Shown in pieces: positions 1 to 6,235 of a DNA stretch of 6,400 bases; the stretch's first letter is position 1; each line of letters begins with the position of its first letter. The translations under genes were made by a program, and so were the position numbers. This DNA is from Flavobacteriales bacterium (GTDB taxonomy: Bacteria > Bacteroidota > Bacteroidia > Flavobacteriales > UBA7430), in assembly GCA_002685115.1 (NCBI GenBank), contig NYWQ01000071.1:1-6400 (forward strand), given 5' to 3'. The notes beneath the pieces are model-generated. The model ran no database searches. It had not been told where the DNA came from and was given only the letters and a program-made list of their open reading frames with translations.

Positions 1-32
1 AGAAAATGAAAAAATGGGTAGATATGGTAAAT

Positions 33-59
33 AGTGATCACTTTGACCTAAGAGGTCAA
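33..59. repeat. Two adjacent palindromes downstream of the helicase gene
   Basis: A perfect 10-bp palindrome, AGTGATCACT (33-42), directly abuts a perfect 7-bp inverted repeat, TTGACCT/AGGTCAA (43-49 and 53-59), with a 3-nt loop. The second element can fold into a small hairpin in RNA from either strand. It lies 16 nt past the helicase stop codon, so it may act as a 3' end or mRNA-stabilising hairpin. Neither side has a T-tract, so a classical intrinsic terminator is not supported. The repeat itself is seen directly; its function is inferred. Confidence 0.5.
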
Positions 60-75
60 TAAACGAAATACAATA

Positions 76-1188
76 TTATCGAATTCTTTCGAAGCTAATG
101 CCCAACGTTTTTTCGTAGTCCATTAACTTTTTTCGTTCAAATGCAGTTACAAAAGCCATAGAAACACCTTCCCTACCTGCCCGAGCGGTTCTACCAGATC
201 TATGGGTATAGTACGCTTCACTTTCTGGTAGCTGAAAATGTACTACGTAGGATAAGGCATCGATATCTAAACCTCTTGCAGCTATATCCGTAGCAACAAT
301 TAATTGAAGATTCCCTTTCTTAAAAGCCCTCAAAACCTTTTCGCGTTCCTTTTGGTATAAATCTCCATGGATGGCGTCTACAGCAATATTTTTAGCAATT
401 AATTGCTTGGATAAGTACTGAGTAGCCTTCTTGGTTTTGCAAAAAATAATACCTCTGTTTTTATGCTGTGATTTTAGAAACTGAACGAGTACATGAAGTT
501 TCTCTTCTTCGTCGCAAACAAAGTATTTGTGCTGAATATTTTCGTTTACTAGTTTTTTACTGCTCGCTTCAATACGAGGAGCATCTGCAGCCATATGTTC
601 TTTTATGATTTCTTTTAAAGTATGTGGCATGGTTGCAGAAAACAACCACTTGTTTGCATCTTGAGGAACAAAATCTAAAATTTGATCGAGTTCCTTTTTA
701 AAGCCCATGCTCAACATCTCGTCTGCTTCGTCTAAAACAACAGTATCTACTTTAGACAAAGACAAAGCTTTGCGCTTGAGCAAATCTATTAAACGACCAG
801 GCGTAGCAACTACAATGTGCGTTGGCCTTCTTAAGGATCCAATTTGCCGATCAATTTTTTCGCCACCATAGACAGCTTCCGTAAAAATTTTGTCAGAAAA
901 TTTAGTAAAACGAAAAAGTTGTTTAGCTATTTGTTGTCCCAACTCTCTTGTTGGGCATAAAATTAGAGCTTGTATTTCCTTACGTGAAGGATCTACAGAA
1001 TGTAACAAAGGCAAACCAAAAGCAGCTGTTTTTCCTGTACCTGTTTGTGCCTGACCAATTAAATCCGTTTTTGTTTCTAATAACAAAGGAATGACATTGG
1101 TTTGTATTTCAGTAGGTTTGGTAATGTTCAAAGCCTCTAAAGCTTTTATAAAATCTTTTTTAACGCCTAATTCTTTAAAACTCTTCAA
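76..1188 (-). CDS. DEAD-box ATP-dependent RNA helicase, core-only
   Basis: A 370-residue superfamily 2 RNA helicase that unwinds or remodels RNA duplexes using ATP, probably in ribosome assembly or mRNA turnover in the cytoplasm. All core motifs are present in order: Q motif (F4 to Q29), motif I AQTGTGKT (47-54), Ia PTREL (79-83), Ib TPGR (129-132), II DEAD (153-156), III SAT (184-186), IV IIFCKTK (247-253), V ATDIAARGLDID (299-310) and VI HRSGRTARAG (329-338). The protein stops about 30 residues after motif VI. It therefore lacks the basic tail or DbpA-type RNA-binding domain of many bacterial relatives, and its RNA target cannot be named. The start is a TTG (1186-1188). The frame is closed by a TAA at 1201-1203 and holds no upstream ATG, and the next internal Met would delete the Q motif and Walker A. 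The intact motifs argue against a pseudogene. The family is certain; the specific role is unknown. Confidence 0.95.
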   Translation of the reverse strand: MKSFKELGVKKDFIKALEALNITKPTEIQTNVIPLLLETKTDLIGQAQTGTGKTAAFGLPLLHSVDPSRKEIQALILCPTRELGQQIAKQLFRFTKFSDKIFTEAVYGGEKIDRQIGSLRRPTHIVVATPGRLIDLLKRKALSLSKVDTVVLDEADEMLSMGFKKELDQILDFVPQDANKWLFSATMPHTLKEIIKEHMAADAPRIEASSKKLVNENIQHKYFVCDEEEKLHVLVQFLKSQHKNRGIIFCKTKKATQYLSKQLIAKNIAVDAIHGDLYQKEREKVLRAFKKGNLQLIVATDIAARGLDIDALSYVVHFQLPESEAYYTHRSGRTARAGREGVSMAFVTAFERKKLMDYEKTLGISFERIR

Positions 1189-1210
1189 AATAACTCGTAT
1201 TTAGTTGCGA

Positions 1211-1218
1211 CAAATGTA
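1211..1218 (-). promoter_or_regulatory. Candidate -7 promoter box for the helicase gene
   Basis: On the minus strand this reads TACATTTG, an exact match to the Bacteroidota -7 consensus TAnnTTTG, 22 nt upstream of the TTG start. I see no TTG/TTTG -33 element at the expected spacing, so the call rests on one box plus position. It implies a leader of roughly 15 nt. The 206-bp gap 1189-1394 separates two divergent genes and must hold promoters for both. It also has a short GAATC/GATTC inverted repeat near 1272-1286 and no other gene that I can see. Confidence 0.5.
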
Positions 1219-1366
1219 GTTTAATACGGCTAATTTTTATCGCTTATAGATTTAAAATGTACAAAACAAATGAATCCCAATGATTCGCTTTTAATAGATC
1301 GCTGTTTTAAAATCAAAATAAAATAGGTTTTAACAAATCTTTACAAGAAGTGCATTAATAATTTAG

Positions 1367-1374
1367 TAATTTTG
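1367..1374 (+). promoter_or_regulatory. Candidate -7 promoter box for the LolA-like gene
   Basis: TAATTTTG matches the Bacteroidota -7 consensus TAnnTTTG and lies 20 nt before the ATG at 1395, the usual placement for a short leader. A TTTAC element at 1340-1344, 22 nt upstream of the box, could serve as a weak -33 region, but it is not the TTG consensus. The box is seen directly; promoter activity is inferred. Confidence 0.5.
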
Positions 1375-1394
1375 CATGCAACAAATATTTACAG

Positions 1395-2033
1395 ATGAAA
1401 ACGCCTCTACTAATAGTGAGTTTACTCGCCTTTCAAATCCTTTCCTTTGCTCAAATAAGCAATGATCCAGAAGCTAAATTACTTTTAGATAAGGTGAGCG
1501 AAACAACAGATGCTATGGATGCAATTCAAATTATATTTGAATACAAACTTAGTAACAAAGCCGAAGGTATTGAGGACTCTAGTAACGGAGAGCTTACCTT
1601 AAAGAAAGAACAATATTTACTTTCTTTTATGGGAATGGAACAAATGAGTGATGGCGAAAATGTGTGGACTATTTTAGCGGACGATGAAGAAGTTCAAATT
1701 TCTGAAATTGATTTAGAAGATGAAAATGCATTAACTCCTTCTAATTTTTTAAAAATGTACGAGAAAGGGTTTATATACCAGTTCATGGGAAAATCCGGAA
1801 ACCTGCAAGTAATAGAACTTATTCCTGAAAACCCAGATGAGGTAGATTACATTAAAATTGAACTTTTAATTGATGTTGCACTACATCAGATAAAAAGCAT
1901 CAAACAGTTTGGTAAAAATGCTACAGAAACAGCCTACATACTTCATAAATTTGTACCTGGAATCTTACCCGATAACGCATTTGAGTTTGACGAAACTAAA
2001 TACCCAGATTTCGACATCATCGATTTGAGGTAA
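1395..2033 (+). CDS. Secreted LolA-like outer-membrane lipoprotein carrier protein
   Basis: A 212-residue exported protein resembling the LolA family of Bacteroidota, periplasmic carriers proposed to shuttle lipoproteins from the inner to the outer membrane. Residues 1-19 form a signal peptide: basic K2, a hydrophobic stretch from 4 to 15, and a likely cut after SFA, before Q20. There is no lipobox Cys, so a soluble periplasmic protein is expected. The mature part opens with the family-typical DPEAKLLLDKVSE, followed by alternating strands, including GELTLKKEQYLLSF and GENVWT, that suit the half-open beta barrel holding acyl chains. It ends in FDETKYPDFDIIDLR, close to the usual C-terminus of flavobacterial homologues. 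The gene appears to stand alone, between a divergent helicase and a ferritin with its own likely promoter. Bacteroidota often have several LolA-like paralogues, so general lipoprotein carriage versus a specialised role is not decided. Confidence 0.85.
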   Translation: MKTPLLIVSLLAFQILSFAQISNDPEAKLLLDKVSETTDAMDAIQIIFEYKLSNKAEGIEDSSNGELTLKKEQYLLSFMGMEQMSDGENVWTILADDEEVQISEIDLEDENALTPSNFLKMYEKGFIYQFMGKSGNLQVIELIPENPDEVDYIKIELLIDVALHQIKSIKQFGKNATETAYILHKFVPGILPDNAFEFDETKYPDFDIIDLR

Positions 2034-2057
2034 ATTAGAATCATTCAATGCTATGAA

Positions 2058-2092
2058 TTGCCTTTAAGTAAAAGAAAAAATTATTAATTTTA
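2058..2092 (+). promoter_or_regulatory. Candidate ferritin promoter with nested AT-rich inverted repeats
   Basis: TAATTTTA (2085-2092) matches 7 of the 8 positions of TAnnTTTG, and a TTG at 2058-2060 lies 24 nt upstream, slightly beyond usual spacing. The box falls within two inverted repeats: AGTAAAA/TTTTACT (2067-2073 and 2088-2094) and, inside it, AAAATT/AATTTT (2077-2082 and 2086-2091). This layout could be an operator for an iron or redox regulator, but it does not match a standard Fur box, and AT-rich DNA yields such repeats by chance. Confidence 0.35.
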
Positions 2093-2114
2093 CTGTTATT
2101 AAAATAGCCAAATT

Positions 2115-2633
2115 ATGATAAATAAGAAAATAGAGGCGGCACTCAACAAGCAAATAGAAGCCGAAGCAAATTCATCAAATCTATATTTAGCAATGGCATC
2201 TTGGGCGGAAGCTCAAGGTTACGAGGGTGTTTCTAACTTTTTTTACGATCAATCGGATGAGGAAAGACAACACATGCTTAAATTAGTTAAGTACGTTAAT
2301 GAAAGAGGCGGAAGAGCGCATATATGTGCTACCACAGAACCTCTGAAAATATTCGATTGTTTAACGCATGTTTTTCAAGACTTTTTGGACCATGAAGTAG
2401 AAATTACTCGTTTAATTAATGAGCTTGTACATGTTTGCCTCGAGGAAAAAGACTATACCACACAAAACTTTTTACAATGGTACGTTGCAGAGCAAATTGA
2501 AGAGGAAGCTGTTGCTAGAACTATTTTAGATAAATTAAAACTTATTGGTACCGACAAAGGTGGCTTGTACTTGTTTGATAGAGACATCAATCAAATAACT
2601 GTTACCAGTGCAGCTGGCCCTATGAGTGAGTAA
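2115..2633 (+). CDS. ftnA: Bacterial non-heme ferritin (iron storage)
   Basis: A 172-residue ferritin that oxidises Fe(II) at a di-iron centre and stores the mineral inside a 24-subunit cytoplasmic shell. The ferroxidase ligands sit at the positions used in E. coli FtnA: E17, E50, H53 (in DEERQH), E94 (in DHE), Q127 and E130 (in EQIEEE), with Y24 nearby. E49, E126 and E129 of the third iron site are present too. The conserved W122 lies in the fourth helix. No Met ligand for inter-subunit heme is apparent, and the length and shape fit FtnA rather than bacterioferritin or Dps. The ATG at 2115 gives the standard N-terminus. The gene follows the LolA-like gene by 81 bp, has its own candidate promoter and ends in a strong terminator, so it is probably a single-gene unit. 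Iron- or oxidative-stress control is expected from the family but not proven by the sequence. Confidence 0.97.
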   Translation: MINKKIEAALNKQIEAEANSSNLYLAMASWAEAQGYEGVSNFFYDQSDEERQHMLKLVKYVNERGGRAHICATTEPLKIFDCLTHVFQDFLDHEVEITRLINELVHVCLEEKDYTTQNFLQWYVAEQIEEEAVARTILDKLKLIGTDKGGLYLFDRDINQITVTSAAGPMSE

Positions 2634-2651
2634 TTTTTTAATGAATTGATG

Positions 2652-2679
2652 AAGGCCGCTTGATGCGGTCTTTTTTTTT
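2652..2679 (+). terminator. Rho-independent terminator of ftnA
   Basis: GGCCGC (2654-2659) pairs with GCGGTC (2665-2670), with one G-U wobble, across the 5-nt loop TTGAT. The flanking AA can pair with the first two T residues, making an 8-bp stem. A run of nine T (2671-2679) follows at once. It lies 19 nt after the ferritin stop. Its T-run includes two of the three bases of the convergent paaD stop codon (2678-2680). Read from the other strand, the hairpin is followed by a mixed sequence, so it should terminate mainly plus-strand transcripts. Confidence 0.88.
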
Positions 2680-3169
2680 ATATACATTTAAAATAATCAA
2701 AAGGCTCTAAGCAGTCTGAGCAAGTATACAATGCTTTACAAGCTGTAGAGCCAAACATACTCTTTATTTTAGTGTTCTCAGAACGGCATTGAGGACAAGC
2801 AACAGTTTCGTTAGCTAACAAACTTTTTTTGGAAAGTACTTTACCCACTGGTGGAGCAATACCAAAAGCCCTAAGTTTTTCTTTTGTTTGAGCATTCATC
2901 CAATCAGTAGTCCATGCAGGTTTATAAACCAGCGTAACCAATACATTTAGAACACCACTGGCTAAAAGTTTTTCTTTTACCATAGATTCAATCATATCCA
3001 TTGCAGGACAACCACTGTAAGTGGGGCATAAAAAAACCTCTACCTTTTCAGGAGTTACAATCACATCTCTAATCATTCCCATTTCTATGATATTCACAAC
3101 AGGAATTTCAGGATCTGGAACTTGAGCTAAAAGCTGGTAAATGGATTCTTTAGAGCGGTTTATTTTCAT
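2678..3169 (-). CDS. paaD: Phenylacetyl-CoA epoxidase maturation subunit PaaD
   Basis: A 163-residue MIP18/DUF59-family protein. PaaD is required for active phenylacetyl-CoA epoxidase and is thought to help assemble the metal or Fe-S cofactors, without being part of the catalytic core. The N-terminal DUF59 domain (about 6-90) carries the hallmark DPEIPV (19-24) and the conserved CPTYSGCP (48-55). The C-terminal part (about 120-163) is a zinc-ribbon-like module with six Cys: C125/C128 (CPQC), C144, C150/C153 (CSDC) and C162. Together these define PaaD rather than a generic SufT-type DUF59 protein, which lacks the Cys-rich tail. Its ATG lies 9 nt after the paaC stop, and it is the last gene of the operon. 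The stop codon abuts the T-run of the ferritin terminator. The exact biochemical role of PaaD is still uncertain in the family. Confidence 0.93.
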   Translation of the reverse strand: MKINRSKESIYQLLAQVPDPEIPVVNIIEMGMIRDVIVTPEKVEVFLCPTYSGCPAMDMIESMVKEKLLASGVLNVLVTLVYKPAWTTDWMNAQTKEKLRAFGIAPPVGKVLSKKSLLANETVACPQCRSENTKIKSMFGSTACKALYTCSDCLEPFDYFKCI

Positions 3170-3178
3170 TGACTTAAA

Positions 3179-3934
3179 TTACCATTTGGCGTCGGGATAA
3201 GCTCTTTGTAAGTATTGCATTTCTGTAAGTAAAAAACCTAAGTATTCTGTATGGATTCCTTGTTTACTTCCAGTAGTCATGTAAATAGATTCGGGAATTG
3301 TAAGCGAAGCCTCAGCAAATTTAGCTGTAATTTGAGCCATCAAAAAAGACTTCATCTCTTCACCTTTTGGCGCATAAGAAGCCTGCTGAGCTAACAAATC
3401 TAAAGCATCTTCTTCGTAAAGTTCGCCAACAAACATCCAAAGTTCGTTTACAGCTGTTTGCATTCTTTGCTGACTTTCATCGGTACCATCGCCCAGACGT
3501 AAAATCCACATAGAAAGATGGCGCTCATGATACGTGAGTTCTTTTAGCGCTTTTAATGCGATACCTGATAAGGTCTCGTCTTCAACCTCGGCTAGTACTT
3601 GATATGTCTTGAGTAAATAGAGCGACATAAAATACTGCCGTACAATTACAAATGCAAAGTCGGTATTTGGCTGTTCTGTAAGCATAAAATTATGAAACTG
3701 ACGTTCCGATCTTCTGAAAGCCAAATCATCGGCTGTTCTTCCTTTTCCTTCGAGTTTCGCAGCATAAATTAAAAGGGCTTCTGCTTGACCTAATAAATCC
3801 AAGCCTAAATTAATCTGAGCTATGTCTTCTTCTAAAAATGGACCTTTACTACACAATTCAGATTGGCGATGAGCCATAATTAAACAATGATCTCCTAAAC
3901 GGATACAAAACTTAGATAGATTTAAATCATCCAT
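3179..3934 (-). CDS. paaC: Phenylacetyl-CoA epoxidase structural subunit PaaC
   Basis: A 251-residue ferritin-fold helical protein, the non-catalytic partner of PaaA in the phenylacetyl-CoA ring 1,2-epoxidase. Segments shared with E. coli PaaC, as I recall it, run along the whole length: RLGDHCL (12-18), GLDLLGQA (44-51), RSERQF (75-80), EQPN (87-90), RQYF (99-102), the KELTYHERH helix (131-139), RLGDGTD (146-152), KQGIHTEYLG (224-233) and the C-terminal EMQYLQRAYP (238-247). The family does not bind catalytic iron; it scaffolds PaaA in the heteromeric complex. The length matches the family norm. The ATG sits 2 nt after the paaB stop, consistent with tight coupling and equal expression of subunits. 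No damage or unusual composition is seen. Confidence 0.96.
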   Translation of the reverse strand: MDDLNLSKFCIRLGDHCLIMAHRQSELCSKGPFLEEDIAQINLGLDLLGQAEALLIYAAKLEGKGRTADDLAFRRSERQFHNFMLTEQPNTDFAFVIVRQYFMSLYLLKTYQVLAEVEDETLSGIALKALKELTYHERHLSMWILRLGDGTDESQQRMQTAVNELWMFVGELYEEDALDLLAQQASYAPKGEEMKSFLMAQITAKFAEASLTIPESIYMTTGSKQGIHTEYLGFLLTEMQYLQRAYPDAKW

Positions 3935-3936
3935 TA

Positions 3937-4242
3937 TTACATGTTTTTGATCCCATCGGGTAATTCATAAAATGTAGGATGACGGTAAACCTTATCATCG
4001 GCAGGTTCAAAAAAGCTAGCATCATTTGCAGGATCTACCGCAACGATTGCATCTGCAGGAACAACCCACATTCCTTTTCCTTCTCCTCTACGAGTATATA
4101 AGTCGCGTGCATTTTGAACAGCCATTTCTTTATCGAATGCGTGAACAGATCCAAAATGTTTAAAAGGTAATCCTTTCTTAGATTGAATAAAAACCTCCCA
4201 CAATTTTCCTTGCGTATCTTCAGTATCTTTAGTTTCGCTCAT
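3937..4242 (-). CDS. paaB: Phenylacetyl-CoA epoxidase subunit PaaB
   Basis: A 101-residue small subunit of the phenylacetyl-CoA epoxidase, which links PaaAC units into the larger complex. Family features are LWEVFIQSKKGLPFKHFGS (14-32), the NARDLYTRRGEG block (44-55), MWVVPA (58-63) and the near-invariant end KVYRHPTFYELPDGI (84-98). The open frame extends 39 codons further upstream, but that stretch lies inside the 3' end of paaA in another frame and reads as basic low-complexity peptide unlike PaaB. The ATG at 4240-4242 gives a protein close to the usual length of about 95 and lies 4 nt after the paaA stop, behind the A-rich TAAAAAG. I therefore choose it. The first 11 residues (SETKDTEDTQ and neighbours) are a short acidic extension ahead of the conserved region. 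Confidence 0.95.
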   Translation of the reverse strand: MSETKDTEDTQGKLWEVFIQSKKGLPFKHFGSVHAFDKEMAVQNARDLYTRRGEGKGMWVVPADAIVAVDPANDASFFEPADDKVYRHPTFYELPDGIKNM

Positions 4243-4246
4243 CTTT

Positions 4247-5176
4247 TTATTTTGTTGCCTGTTTTTTTGCGTATGCTGCAGCTGCTTTCCGAACCCACGC
4301 TCCATCTTTGTGGGCTTTTTTGTGATGGTTAAGTCTTTTAACATTACAAGGACCACCACCTTTAACTACAGACCAAAACTCGTCCCAATCGATGGCTCCA
4401 AAATCGTAGGAATTTTCGGCTTCGTTCCACTTTAAATCTTTGTCTGGTATAGTTAATCCAATCAAATTGGCTTGAGAAACCGTTTTATCAATAAACTTTT
4501 TTCTAAGAACATCGTTGTACTCTCTTTTAATTTTCCATTTCATGGCATTACCCGTTCTAGGAGAGTCACTGTCATGAGGGCCAAACATCATTAAAGAAGG
4601 CCACCAAAAACGATTGAGTGCATCTTGTGCCATTTCTTTTTGTGCAGGCGTACCATTAGCCATAGAGGCCATTATTTCATAACCTTGTCGTTGGTGAAAA
4701 CTCTCTTCCTTACAAATCTTTACCATGGCTCTAGAATAAGGTCCATAGGAAGTTCTTTGAAGCGATACTTGATTTGTAATGGCTGCGCCATCAACCAACC
4801 AACCAATTGCGCCCATGTCTGCCCATGTAAGTGCCGGATAATTAAATATACTGGCATACTTCGCTTTTCCTTGGTGTAGTTTGGCGATCAATTCTTCACG
4901 AGAAATACCCAAAGTTTCAGTAGCGCTGTACAAGTACAAACCATGTCCGGCCTCGTCTTGAACTTTTGCCAATAGAATTTTCTTAGCCCTTAAACTTGGA
5001 GCTCTGGTAATCCAGTTCCCTTCAGGCTGCATTCCAATTACTTCAGAATGTGCGTGTTGCGACATTTGTCTAATCAAATGTGAACGATACTCTTCTGGCA
5101 TAGAATCACGTGGTTCTATTTTATCGTTTGCGTCAATACGTTCTTGAAAAAGAACATCTAATTCTTCTGCTCCCAT
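4247..5176 (-). CDS. paaA: Phenylacetyl-CoA epoxidase catalytic subunit PaaA
   Basis: A 309-residue di-iron monooxygenase subunit that inserts oxygen into the aromatic ring of phenylacetyl-CoA to give the 1,2-epoxide, the committing step of aerobic CoA-dependent phenylacetate breakdown. Two EXXH iron-binding motifs are visible, DEAGH (E75/H78) and EESFH (E158/H161), plus the HAHSE helix with E45. Strongly conserved blocks include [10 protein letters not shown] (51-60), the [17 protein letters not shown] helix, IGWLVDGAA (124-132), RTSYGPY (141-147) and [11 protein letters not shown] further on. The open frame can be read back to a TTG at 5206, inside the upstream gene. The ATG at 5174-5176 is preferred: it follows that gene's stop by 5 nt and gives the normal family N-terminus. 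Electrons must come from a PaaE-type reductase, which is not encoded here. Confidence 0.97.
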   Translation of the reverse strand: MGAEELDVLFQERIDANDKIEPRDSMPEEYRSHLIRQMSQHAHSEVIGMQPEGNWITRAPSLRAKKILLAKVQDEAGHGLYLYSATETLGISREELIAKLHQGKAKYASIFNYPALTWADMGAIGWLVDGAAITNQVSLQRTSYGPYSRAMVKICKEESFHQRQGYEIMASMANGTPAQKEMAQDALNRFWWPSLMMFGPHDSDSPRTGNAMKWKIKREYNDVLRKKFIDKTVSQANLIGLTIPDKDLKWNEAENSYDFGAIDWDEFWSVVKGGGPCNVKRLNHHKKAHKDGAWVRKAAAAYAKKQATK

Positions 5177-5181
5177 AACTT

Positions 5182-6108
5182 TTATTCTTTGTGTTCGTGT
5201 CCCCAAGTATCAAGCTCTTCTTCTGACCATAATTCTGGAAAGAAAATTCTCTTTTGATATTTGGGATGCATGTATTTTTTCCATGGACTACCACCCGTAG
5301 CTGCTACAGGCTTACCGCTAGACTCTAGGTAATGTTCTGCGGTACGGTAGTGCGTCATGGTCCATTTAATATTAATTTTATTATCCAAAGCCTTCATGGC
5401 CTTAATTAGTTTTGGACTTTTCTTATCTGTTTCGTTTAACGAATTGTATACGGCTCTAAGATTGGTATGTTCGTATTTTTTGGCAGTAGCCAATAATTCT
5501 TTGCCATACTTTTCTTCAAACATGGAAAGCATTAAAGATTTCTTTCCTGTTTTGTAGTTCTTTCCGGCAGCTTGCCAATAAAGGTGGTCTATTTTGGATT
5601 GCAGCCCAATTATTTCGTCTGCTTTTTCTTTGTATCGAGCGTCTAAAAGATTGTTTAAATCTGTACAAGCGATTTCAATTTTACGGTACTGTACAGATTG
5701 AAATCCGCTTGCAGGTGTAAGGGCATCTCTAAATTTCATGTACTGATCCACATCCATACCATATTTCATTATGGCAAAAGAGGATATAAGTACATCAAAG
5801 TAACGATTGATACGTCCTAATTTAGCTACAAAAAAATCGAGCGTTATGGAGTCTTCGTTCGAAACTTGCTCAATTTCAGAAAGGATCATTTTAAAGAGCA
5901 ATTCGTTTACTTGATGATACATGATGAATACATTTTCATCTTGTAAAAAAGTTTTTGGCTTTTGGAGCGTTAGTAAAGTATCTACTTCACAGTAATCCCA
6001 ATAATTAACGGGGTTGGTATAACGTAAACCAGATAAATATGGATCTGGATTTTCACCCAAATCTTGATATTTTGTATTGATATCTTTAATTAATTTATCC
6101 TGACTCAT
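5182..6108 (-). CDS. Tryptophan 2,3-dioxygenase family heme protein
   Basis: A 308-residue, mostly helical, cytosolic heme dioxygenase of the TDO family; characterised members open the indole ring of tryptophan to N-formylkynurenine. Recognisable elements are [13 protein letters not shown] (61-73) with distal H65, [12 protein letters not shown] (134-145) with R142 in the place of the substrate-carboxylate Arg, H253 in THYRTAEH as the likely proximal heme ligand, the ATGGSPW loop (270-276) and the terminal FFPELW (289-294). The region between proximal His and glycine loop appears about four residues longer than in Xanthomonas TDO. The loop reads GGSPW rather than the classical GTGGSSG, and WTMT replaces the usual Arg-rich WRxR. 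This places it in a divergent subgroup, so tryptophan as substrate is probable but not certain, and I withhold the symbol kynA. It is the first gene of the paa operon; ATG start at 6106-6108, stop 5 nt before paaA. Confidence 0.88.
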   Translation of the reverse strand: MSQDKLIKDINTKYQDLGENPDPYLSGLRYTNPVNYWDYCEVDTLLTLQKPKTFLQDENVFIMYHQVNELLFKMILSEIEQVSNEDSITLDFFVAKLGRINRYFDVLISSFAIMKYGMDVDQYMKFRDALTPASGFQSVQYRKIEIACTDLNNLLDARYKEKADEIIGLQSKIDHLYWQAAGKNYKTGKKSLMLSMFEEKYGKELLATAKKYEHTNLRAVYNSLNETDKKSPKLIKAMKALDNKINIKWTMTHYRTAEHYLESSGKPVAATGGSPWKKYMHPKYQKRIFFPELWSEEELDTWGHEHKE

Positions 6109-6159
6109 AAAATTATATAGTTTCGATATTTAAATAGTAACTAAACAAAGTACTGTTTG

Positions 6160-6167
6160 CAAATTTA
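6160..6167 (-). promoter_or_regulatory. Candidate -7 promoter box for the TDO-paaABCD operon
   Basis: On the minus strand this reads TAAATTTG, an exact TAnnTTTG match, 51 nt upstream of the dioxygenase ATG. It would give a leader of about 45 nt. A palindrome TTTGCAAA (6156-6163) overlaps it and could be an operator half or chance. No TTG at proper -33 spacing is visible, and no binding site typical of a PaaR/PaaX-type regulator can be recognised by eye. Confidence 0.45.
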
Positions 6168-6235
6168 AGCTATTTATCACAAGTAATCTCTGCGGAGCGG
6201 AAATTTAGAATTTAAAACAATAGTGCCTACTCCAT

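Larger units (their letters stand above)
2678..6108 (-). other. Operon: TDO-family gene, paaA, paaB, paaC, paaD
   Basis: Five same-strand genes follow one another with gaps of 5, 4, 2 and 9 nt, each stop almost touching the next start, so a single message with translational coupling is very likely. The four paa genes keep the canonical A-B-C-D order of the phenylacetate catabolon. The reductase gene paaE, which usually follows paaD, is missing: paaD is the last gene before the convergent ferritin. A candidate promoter is at 6160-6167. The gene order and spacing are seen directly; co-transcription is inferred. Confidence 0.85.

Noticed and set aside
1..75. Read-through extension of the helicase past its stop codon
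   Set aside because: The frame after the TAA is open, but the peptide is low-complexity hydrophobic with no helicase-tail character; 25 codons without a stop is not significant.
1272..1286. GAATC/GATTC inverted repeat in the helicase-LolA spacer
   Set aside because: A 5-bp stem in AT-rich DNA is expected by chance, and it is not placed over either promoter box.
2115..2633. Ferritin as a functional member of the paa system, both being di-iron proteins
   Set aside because: It is on the opposite strand with its own promoter candidate and terminator; adjacency alone does not support a link.
2678..3169. PaaD read as a housekeeping SufT/MIP18 Fe-S assembly protein
   Set aside because: The C-terminal six-Cys module and the position after paaC identify PaaD specifically.
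4243..4359. Upstream extension of the paaB frame by 39 codons
   Set aside because: It lies wholly within the 3' end of paaA in another frame, encodes basic low-complexity peptide unlike PaaB, and the ATG at 4242 gives the family's usual length.
4625..4879. 84-codon plus-strand open frame
   Set aside because: It is antisense to the conserved core of paaA, and its protein is Cys/His-rich noise with no family features.
5177..5206. N-terminal extension of paaA from a TTG
   Set aside because: It overlaps the coding end of the dioxygenase gene. The ATG at 5176 is stronger and fits the family N-terminus.
5357..5557. 66-codon plus-strand open frame with hydrophobic product
   Set aside because: It is antisense to the dioxygenase gene; the hydrophobicity is a by-product of complementing Lys-rich codons.
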